Origin: Chromatiales bacterium
Lineage (GTDB): Bacteria > Pseudomonadota > Gammaproteobacteria > UBA6429 > Thiohalophilaceae
Direction of reading: 5' to 3'
NCBI GenBank assembly: GCA_027070385.1
Contig: JALXDW010000439.1
Span: 1 to 11,828 of the forward strand
Length of the DNA: 11,828 bases
The notes beneath the pieces were generated by a model. It ran no database searches. It was not told the origin of the DNA and worked only from the letters and a program-made list of their open reading frames with translations. Below, in pieces: positions 7,707 through 11,828 of this stretch; positions within the stretch are counted from its first letter, which is position 1, and the number at the start of each line of letters is the position of its first letter. Made by a program: the position numbers and the translations under genes.

Positions 7707-7727
7707 TGTGGATAACTTTGTGGATGA
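7707..7727 (+). promoter_or_regulatory. Two tandem DnaA-box-like sites
   Basis: TGTGGATAA (7707-7715) is the exact complement of the consensus DnaA box TTATCCACA. TGTGGATGA (7719-7727) differs at one base and sits in the same orientation 12 bp on. A third match, TGTGCATAA (7892-7900, fits TTATNCACA), lies in the same gap. DnaA binding here could be regulatory; nothing else suggests a replication origin. Confidence 0.45.
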
Positions 7728-7834
7728 AATCAATCTTCTAGTGTGATAACAACAGATTAGACTCATTCAAAATCAGGCGTCATAAAAATATCACCCTTAA
7801 TACCATTTAAAAACAATAAGTTACATTATATTTA

Positions 7835-7871
7835 TAGCGTCATTCGAATTCATGACAGTGAAATGACGCTA
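7835..7871. repeat. Perfect 10-bp inverted repeat, candidate operator in the thrB-dctQ gap
   Basis: TAGCGTCATT (7835-7844) and AATGACGCTA (7862-7871) are perfect reverse complements separated by 17 bases. A further GCGTCAT copy is at 7777-7783. The arm spacing (27 bp centre to centre) and position about 110 bp before dctQ suit a regulator site for the TRAP genes, but no regulator gene is nearby. The rest of the 301-base gap (7682-7982) shows DnaA-box-like sites, a candidate promoter and no coding frame. Confidence 0.5.
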
Positions 7872-7906
7872 ACATCTTGATTTTACAATACTGTGCATAA
7901 CTGGCA

Positions 7907-7935
7907 TTGAGACTCAAAGCAAAAGCCATTAACAT
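7907..7935 (+). promoter_or_regulatory. Candidate sigma-70 promoter of the TRAP permease genes
   Basis: TTGAGA (7907-7912, 5 of 6) and TAACAT (7930-7935, 4 of 6) are separated by 17 bases. The start site would fall near 7942, about 40 bases before the dctQ ATG and downstream of the inverted repeat. Confidence 0.45.
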
Positions 7936-7982
7936 GCAACAACCTGAATAAGAATGATAACAGAGTAGTAAGCACTCACTTT

Positions 7983-8510
7983 ATGACTTTCAAGTACCTT
8001 ATCCAGCCTATCGAGGCCATTAACGAGTACGTTGGCAAAACCATCAGCTGGTTAAGCTTGGGCGTGGTATTGCTGACTTTTTTGGTCGTGGTACTGCGCT
8101 ACGGTTTTGACACGGGTTGGATCTGGATGCAGGAGTCCGTGACTTATATGTATGCATGGATTTTTATGCTGGCCGCTGGTTACACCTTAAAACACGAAGG
8201 CCATGTACGAGTCGATATTTTCTATCGCCAATTCAGCCCATACCGACAAGCGTGGGTGAACCTGCTCGGCAGCCTGTTCTTGCTTTTCCCCATGTTTATT
8301 TTTATTGCATGGGTCAGTCTTGACTACGTACTGACCGCCTGGCGTATTAACGAAGCCTCCGGTGAAGCCGGTGGCCTGGCTTTTGTCTACATTTTAAAAA
8401 CCACATTATTCATTATGCCCTTGCTAGTGCTATTACAGGGGCTGGCAATGATCTTACGCAGTCTTGAAACCCTGTTAAACCACACTCACAAAACCCGTGG
8501 AGCGGATTGA
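7983..8510 (+). CDS. TRAP transporter small permease subunit (DctQ family)
   Basis: Four-helix inner-membrane subunit of a tripartite ATP-independent periplasmic transporter, which uses an ion gradient to import organic acids or related solutes bound by a periplasmic receptor. It has 175 residues with hydrophobic segments at about 20-40, 54-70, 92-113 and 134-158. The block RYGFDTGWIWMQE and the loop GYTLKHEGHVRVDIFY are characteristic of DctQ, here resembling the subfamily annotated for mannitol/chloroaromatic compounds (from memory). ATG 7983 has only a weak ribosome site upstream. The gene ends three bases before dctM, so the two are translationally close. Substrate unknown. Confidence 0.9.
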   Translation: MTFKYLIQPIEAINEYVGKTISWLSLGVVLLTFLVVVLRYGFDTGWIWMQESVTYMYAWIFMLAAGYTLKHEGHVRVDIFYRQFSPYRQAWVNLLGSLFLLFPMFIFIAWVSLDYVLTAWRINEASGEAGGLAFVYILKTTLFIMPLLVLLQGLAMILRSLETLLNHTHKTRGAD

Positions 8511-8513
8511 ATA

Positions 8514-9896
8514 ATGGAATGGATGCCGCTTATTATGTTTGCTGTGGTTTGCCTGGTACTGCTTAGCGGCTACCCGGTTGCATTTACACTCGGGGGAACG
8601 GCTTTATTATTTGCCCTGTTTGGCATTGTCAGCCACACCTTTGATAGCAGTTTCCTGATTAACTTACCCAGTCGTTTATACGGCATTATGACCAACACCA
8701 CGCTGATTGCTGTGCCATTATTTGTTTTTATGGGTTGTATGCTGGAACGTTCCAAAGTCGCTGATCAATTACTCGACACCATGGCAAAATTATTTGGCTC
8801 ACTACGCGGTGGACTGGGCTTTTCCGTTATTTTTGTCGGTATGTTACTTGCGGCCAGTACCGGTATTGTTGGTGCGACAGTCGTCACCATGGGGCTTTTG
8901 TCATTGCCAACCATGTTAAAACGCGGTTATGACCCACAGCTAGCCAGTGGTTTAATCTGTGCATCGGGCACACTTGGACAAATCATTCCACCCTCGATCA
9001 TTCTGGTCCTGTTAGGCGATGTACTTTCGACTGCTTACCAACAGGCACAACTCGATATGGGCATTTTTTCTCCCGACACGGTTTCCGTAGGAGACCTGTT
9101 TGTGGGTGCATTGATTCCAGGCTTCATTCTGGTTGGTTTATATACCCTTTATATTCTCATTTTGGCCATTTTCAAACCGACTCATGTCCCGGCTATCCCC
9201 GAAGAAGATCGCCAGGAAAACCTCATTCAATTATTGGCTCAAGTTATCAAAGTGCTGATCCCCCCTATTGCACTTATTATCGCTGTACTTGGCTCAATCC
9301 TGATCGGTGCGGCCACCCCCACTGAAGCCGCTTCTGTCGGTGCAGTGGGAGCCATTATATTAGCCATCGCTCAGCGTCAGTTTAATCTGTCCATTTTAAA
9401 AGCCGTTATGCTCGATACCACTCGTATAACCAGTATGGTTTTTATTATTTTTATTGGTGCCTCTCTTTTTTCTCTGGTGTTTCGTGGTTATGGTGGCGAT
9501 GAAATTGTCCGCGATATTTTAACCGACCTGCCAGGCGGTGCCTTTGGGGCTATTTTTATTGTGATGCTGGTTATGTTCCTGTTGGGCTTTATTCTCGACT
9601 TTATTGAAATTACATTTGTTGTTGTCCCTATCGTTGCGCCCATTTTATTAACCATGGATATCAGCCCCATCTGGCTGGGTATTATGATTGCTATCAACCT
9701 GCAAACCTCCTTTTTAACACCACCGTTTGGTTTTGCACTGTTTTATCTTCGAGGCGTTGCGCCCGACAGCATATCAACCCGACAGATATACAAAGGAGTC
9801 ATGCCATTTATATTGATTCAACTTATTGGTTTAAGCATGTTAGCCTATTGGCCAACATTAGCAACCTGGCTACCCGGCCTGGTATATAACAACTAA
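8514..9896 (+). CDS. TRAP transporter large permease subunit (DctM family)
   Basis: Forms the transport channel with the DctQ partner. It has 460 residues and about a dozen hydrophobic helices; typical DctM proteins have about 425-440. Recognisable family blocks are AASTGIVGATVVTMGLLSLP, GLICASGTLGQIIPPSIILV, ILIGAATPTEAASVGAVGA and LGFILDFIEITFVVVPIVAP. The extra length includes a hydrophilic insert (about residues 172-196, AYQQAQLDMGIFSPDTVSVG) seen in the FcbT3-like subgroup, as far as I recall. GGAG in the end of dctQ (about 8496-8499) and ATG 8514 give a normal start. No DctP-type binding protein gene lies on either side within the window, so the receptor must be encoded elsewhere. Confidence 0.93.
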   Translation: MEWMPLIMFAVVCLVLLSGYPVAFTLGGTALLFALFGIVSHTFDSSFLINLPSRLYGIMTNTTLIAVPLFVFMGCMLERSKVADQLLDTMAKLFGSLRGGLGFSVIFVGMLLAASTGIVGATVVTMGLLSLPTMLKRGYDPQLASGLICASGTLGQIIPPSIILVLLGDVLSTAYQQAQLDMGIFSPDTVSVGDLFVGALIPGFILVGLYTLYILILAIFKPTHVPAIPEEDRQENLIQLLAQVIKVLIPPIALIIAVLGSILIGAATPTEAASVGAVGAIILAIAQRQFNLSILKAVMLDTTRITSMVFIIFIGASLFSLVFRGYGGDEIVRDILTDLPGGAFGAIFIVMLVMFLLGFILDFIEITFVVVPIVAPILLTMDISPIWLGIMIAINLQTSFLTPPFGFALFYLRGVAPDSISTRQIYKGVMPFILIQLIGLSMLAYWPTLATWLPGLVYNN

Positions 9897-9929
9897 AAGC
9901 CACTGCTTTGACATTAAAATCAGTGCTTT
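9896..9929 (+). terminator. Weak stem-loop after dctM
   Basis: AAAGC(C)ACTG (9896-9905) pairs with CAGTGCTTT (9921-9929) with one bulged C and a 15-base loop. The downstream T content is poor, so termination would be inefficient. The structure overlaps the next gene's promoter, whose -35 lies in the loop. Confidence 0.35.
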
Positions 9930-9936
9930 ATAAAAT
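9908..9936 (+). promoter_or_regulatory. Near-consensus sigma-70 promoter of the Sm-like membrane protein gene
   Basis: TTGACA (9908-9913, 6 of 6), a 17-base spacer and TAAAAT (9931-9936, 5 of 6). Transcription would start near 9943, about 20 bases before the GTG at 9964, leaving room for the AGGAA ribosome site (about 9951-9955). This is the strongest housekeeping promoter in the window and suggests constitutive expression of the downstream gene, separate from dctQM. Confidence 0.75.
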
Positions 9937-9963
9937 ACAACTCATAACAACAGGAATATAACT

Positions 9964-10839
9964 GTGGAAATTATTAGCCTTCTTCTTGCTCCAGTTGCTC
10001 TAATCAGCTTTATCTGGCTAATCATTACCGCTTTCAAAAAAAGTCTTCCATGGGGCTTCTGGGTTTTGCTTGGCCCCTTACTGCTCAGCAGTATCAGCTT
10101 TGTCTTTATCCAGCCCAACGGAATTATCAGTATTCTGGTTATTGCATTGACTGGATTTATCCCTTCCATCTCATTTGCCTATACATGTTGGGAAGAAGCC
10201 CAAAAACCCTTTCTGACTTACATTATTTCCGCTACCCTCAGTTTATTACTCAGCGTTTCCTCTCTTGCCAGCCTCGGTGATGAAACACTCGAAGACTTAA
10301 TCTCTCAGACTCAACGGGGAATGATCAGTGAACTGGACGCAGCAAAACGTATGCAAAAACTGATTCAACAAATGGAAAATAATACCTCGCTTAGCGAACA
10401 GGAAAAACTTTCTATCCGCACCGCACAAAACATAATCAAGCAGGTTGAAAAGAATCTCTCCAACGATCCTGATTATTATAACCGTGACTCAGAAGAATGG
10501 AGTCAACAGAATTTAGCTGCACGTGAAGCACAGCGTAAAAAAGAAGAGGCGATAAAAAAACTACAAGAAAAACTGAACCAGCGAAAGACAAACGAAAAAA
10601 CTCAGACAGCTAAAAAACCACTTAACTTACCTACCATAAAAAAATCAGAAGTTAGAAAATACCTTGGCTCTACTGTTATTATCATTACCCTTCAGGGGCT
10701 TCAGCATAAAGGAATTTTAAAAGACTTTGATGAAGCCGGTTACAGTGTCATACTGGAAAAAGAACGTAAAACAGGCAAACTGCAGTTTAAAATACATATG
10801 TCAGATATCAAAAAAATTCTTTTATATATTGATGAATAA
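9964..10839 (+). CDS. Uncharacterised membrane protein with C-terminal Sm/Hfq-like domain
   Basis: I do not recognise a named family. The start is GTG 9964, preceded by AGGAA; there is no nearby in-frame ATG. The 291-residue product has three or four hydrophobic segments (about 2-23, 30-50, 53-74 and 83-104), then a charged helical linker (about 106-215) rich in Lys, Glu and Gln with coiled-coil character (ISELDAAKRMQKLIQQMENN; EAQRKKEEAIKKLQEKLNQR). The C-terminal block (about 228-289) reads VRKYLGSTVIIITLQGLQHK, then GILKDFDEAGYSVILEK and LQFKIHMSDIKKILLY. Its pattern (beta strand ending in hydrophobic-x-G, then xGxhxxFD, a hydrophobic strand, and a K-h-x-x-I end) follows the Sm1/Sm2 fold of Hfq ([26 protein letters not shown]). 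This suggests an inner-membrane protein with a cytoplasmic, possibly nucleic-acid-binding domain. It could instead be a general small beta-barrel with another role. The gene has its own strong promoter and is followed 61 bases later by msrB. Confidence 0.75.
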   Translation: MEIISLLLAPVALISFIWLIITAFKKSLPWGFWVLLGPLLLSSISFVFIQPNGIISILVIALTGFIPSISFAYTCWEEAQKPFLTYIISATLSLLLSVSSLASLGDETLEDLISQTQRGMISELDAAKRMQKLIQQMENNTSLSEQEKLSIRTAQNIIKQVEKNLSNDPDYYNRDSEEWSQQNLAAREAQRKKEEAIKKLQEKLNQRKTNEKTQTAKKPLNLPTIKKSEVRKYLGSTVIIITLQGLQHKGILKDFDEAGYSVILEKERKTGKLQFKIHMSDIKKILLYIDE

Positions 10840-10900
10840 ATAATACTTTCATTTATAACATTCCACACCGTTCCGGAGCAAACAACTAGAGTGAAACACC

Positions 10901-11308
10901 ATGCCGGATAGCAATAAAAATAAAATTATAAAGTCAGAACAGCAATGGCGCGAACAATTATCTACCGAACAGTTCAACGTTTGCCGTAAACATGGCACCG
11001 AACGTGCTTTTAGTGGTCAATATGCTGACTGTAAAGACAAAGGAATTTATCACTGTGTTTGTTGTGATGCGCCATTGTTTAGCTCCGATACAAAATTTGA
11101 TTCAGGTACCGGCTGGCCCAGTTTTTATCAAGCCATTAATGACACAGCCATAGGCGAAACAGAAGATAACAAACTCTTTATGAAGCGCATCGAAGTACAC
11201 TGCAACCGGTGCGACAGCCATCTTGGCCATGTGTTCCCCGACGGCCCACAACCCACCGGCTTGCGTTATTGCATCAATTCAGTTTCTTTAAAATTAAGGA
11301 GAAATTAG
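10901..11308 (+). CDS. msrB: Peptide-methionine (R)-S-oxide reductase MsrB
   Basis: Reduces methionine-R-sulfoxide in oxidised proteins, using thioredoxin. It has 135 residues. Family blocks are [57 protein letters not shown]. Zinc ligands are C52/C55 and C101/C104, and the catalytic residue is C124 in RYCINS. The position of the E. coli recycling cysteine (DSGCGW) is Thr (T70), so another Cys such as C28 in NVCRKHG probably serves, as known in some other MsrBs. There is no signal peptide, so it is cytoplasmic. The tail after CINSVSL is only five residues, and the TAG stop shares its last base with the left inverted repeat of the adjacent transposon remnant. The natural C-terminus may therefore have been shortened; all catalytic parts remain. 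The ribosome site is weak. Confidence 0.94.
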   Translation: MPDSNKNKIIKSEQQWREQLSTEQFNVCRKHGTERAFSGQYADCKDKGIYHCVCCDAPLFSSDTKFDSGTGWPSFYQAINDTAIGETEDNKLFMKRIEVHCNRCDSHLGHVFPDGPQPTGLRYCINSVSLKLRRN

Positions 11309-11320
11309 GGTCAGAACACA
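11308..11320 (+). repeat. Left 13-bp terminal inverted repeat
   Basis: GGGTCAGAACACA; its first G is the last base of the msrB TAG stop codon. Perfect match to the complement of the right copy. Confidence 0.8.
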
Positions 11321-11321
11321 A

Positions 11322-11656
11322 CGGGGCAATAACCGCGAACCCTGTTTTTATACCGAAAAAGATTATTGGCGATATAAAGATAATTTAACCCAAGCCACCA
11401 AAAAAAACCAAGCCATCATTCATGCTTATGTATTCATGATGAATCATGTTCACCTATCACCTACCGCGAATTATTTCGAACACACTTAGAGACTGACCAA
11501 ATTCACGCAATACGTGATGCGCTAAATCAACAACTTGTTCTTGGTCGGGAAGATTTTAAAGATAAAATTGAAGCGATGACAAATCGACAAACGCGACCAC
11601 GGCCACTTGGGCGACATCGAATTGAAGAAGATGAAGCCGTTTACTCTTTTGTTTAA
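11322..11656 (+). pseudogene. REP-associated tyrosine transposase (RAYT, Y1/HUH family), degenerate
   Basis: Two pieces of one family are readable in different frames. Piece one (11322-11456) reads RGNNREPCFYTEKDYWRYKD and ends AYVFMMNHVHL, containing the HxH metal-binding motif of HUH single-strand transposases. Piece two (11459-11656) reads TYRELFRTHLETDQIHAIRD, then ALNQQLVLGREDFKDKIEAM and RQTRPRPLGRHR, the usual RAYT C-terminus, and ends in TAA. The start codon and about the first twenty residues are missing, since the left inverted repeat abuts RGN. The middle region that carries the catalytic tyrosine is deleted. The junction lies in a repeated CACCTA (11451-11456 and 11458-11463), suggesting deletion between short repeats. 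The product cannot be active. Confidence 0.82.
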
Positions 11657-11671
11657 TTCTAATAATTATGT

Positions 11672-11828
11672 TTAACTCGACCAGGAGTATATTAGCAATA
11701 TCTGTGTTCTGACCCCACTAAACTCTCGTATCCAGTTATCCTTCGATTGAGGCGTAATCATGGTATAACCACCAACTCGACCAACAAAATCCCAACCTTG
11801 TTCTTCGACTGCATTAAACCAGGGTGTT
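11672..11828 (-). pseudogene. IS4-family-type transposase fragment (partial, chimeric end)
   Basis: A minus-strand frame entering from the right edge reads TPWFNAVEEQGWDFVGRVGG, then YTMITPQSKDNWIRE. The WF-x5-6-GWDFVGR pattern followed by W-x-x-E matches the middle of IS4-family DDE transposases (typically xWFxxVxxLGWDxVGRxRG). Similarity stops at about 11718, just where the RAYT remnant's right inverted repeat begins; the frame then runs through repeat-derived codons (GVRTQILLIYSWSS) to TAA at 11672. The C-terminal part of the transposase is therefore missing. The rest lies outside the window, so it is not known whether the upstream half is intact. Confidence 0.68.
11703..11715 (-). repeat. 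Right 13-bp terminal inverted repeat
   Basis: TGTGTTCTGACCC on the plus strand is the perfect reverse complement of the left copy. It marks the border with the IS4-type transposase fragment. Confidence 0.8.

Larger units (their letters stand above)
11308..11715 (+). mobile_element. 408-bp remnant bounded by 13-bp inverted repeats, carrying a RAYT pseudogene
   Basis: GGGTCAGAACACA (11308-11320) and its exact reverse complement TGTGTTCTGACCC (11703-11715) delimit a segment that holds a broken Y1 transposase gene. Termini of the GGGTCAGA type are, from memory, frequent beside REP-associated transposases in proteobacteria. The left end touches the msrB stop codon and the right end cuts into an IS4-type transposase fragment. 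Just inside the right end is a small hairpin, ATATT-AGC-AATAT (11689-11701). No flanking direct duplication is evident. Confidence 0.7.

Noticed and set aside
7700..7735. Replication origin suggested by DnaA-box-like sites
   Set aside because: No dnaA, dnaN, gidA or parAB genes, too few boxes and no clear AT-rich unwinding element; a regulatory or titration role is the most that can be supported.
1..11828. CRISPR array, tRNA or rRNA genes, or a phage/defence island
   Set aside because: No regularly spaced repeats, no cloverleaf-like or rRNA-like segments and no recognisable phage or defence genes were seen; mobile DNA is limited to the right edge.

Overview
The window reads as a chromosomal segment of a motile, low-to-moderate GC gammaproteobacterium. 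The evidence is the polA / DUF2782-type protein / thrB neighbourhood, which is conserved in Pseudomonas and relatives. There are also gammaproteobacterial sigma-28-like promoter motifs, chemoreceptors, a TRAP permease pair and an E. coli-like MsrB. The genus cannot be fixed from sequence reading alone; a marine Thiotrichales/Methylophaga-type organism is a guess.

Left part (1-3556, minus strand): the N-terminal part of a membrane receptor, probably a chemoreceptor, runs off the left edge and has a sigma-28-like promoter. Next is a 410-base gap holding two hairpins. On the minus strand these look like the 3' part of an unannotated small RNA just downstream of polA, the place where Spot 42 (enterics) and ErsA (Pseudomonas) sit. 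polA itself is a complete three-domain DNA polymerase I.

Middle (3557-7681, plus strand): a LOG-family nucleotide phosphoribohydrolase is followed after 10 bases by a small exported DUF2782-type protein. Then come a chemoreceptor with a very good sigma-28 promoter and homoserine kinase ThrB. Compared with the compact polA-DUF2782-thrB order known in Pseudomonas, the LOG gene and the chemoreceptor gene look like additions.

Right part (7682-11828): a 301-base gap carries tandem DnaA-box-like sites, a perfect 10-bp inverted repeat and a candidate promoter. It precedes dctQ-dctM genes of a TRAP transporter with no substrate-binding subunit nearby. Next, behind a near-consensus sigma-70 promoter, is an uncharacterised protein with an N-terminal membrane domain, a charged helical linker and a C-terminal domain that resembles the Sm/Hfq fold. 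msrB follows. Its stop codon lies on the edge of a 408-bp inverted-repeat-bounded remnant of a REP-associated (Y1, HUH) transposase gene, which has itself landed against, and probably in, an IS4-type transposase fragment on the minus strand.

The most promising undescribed items are the polA-adjacent C-rich-loop RNA candidate and the membrane-anchored Sm-like protein. Neither has been tested by search or experiment here.
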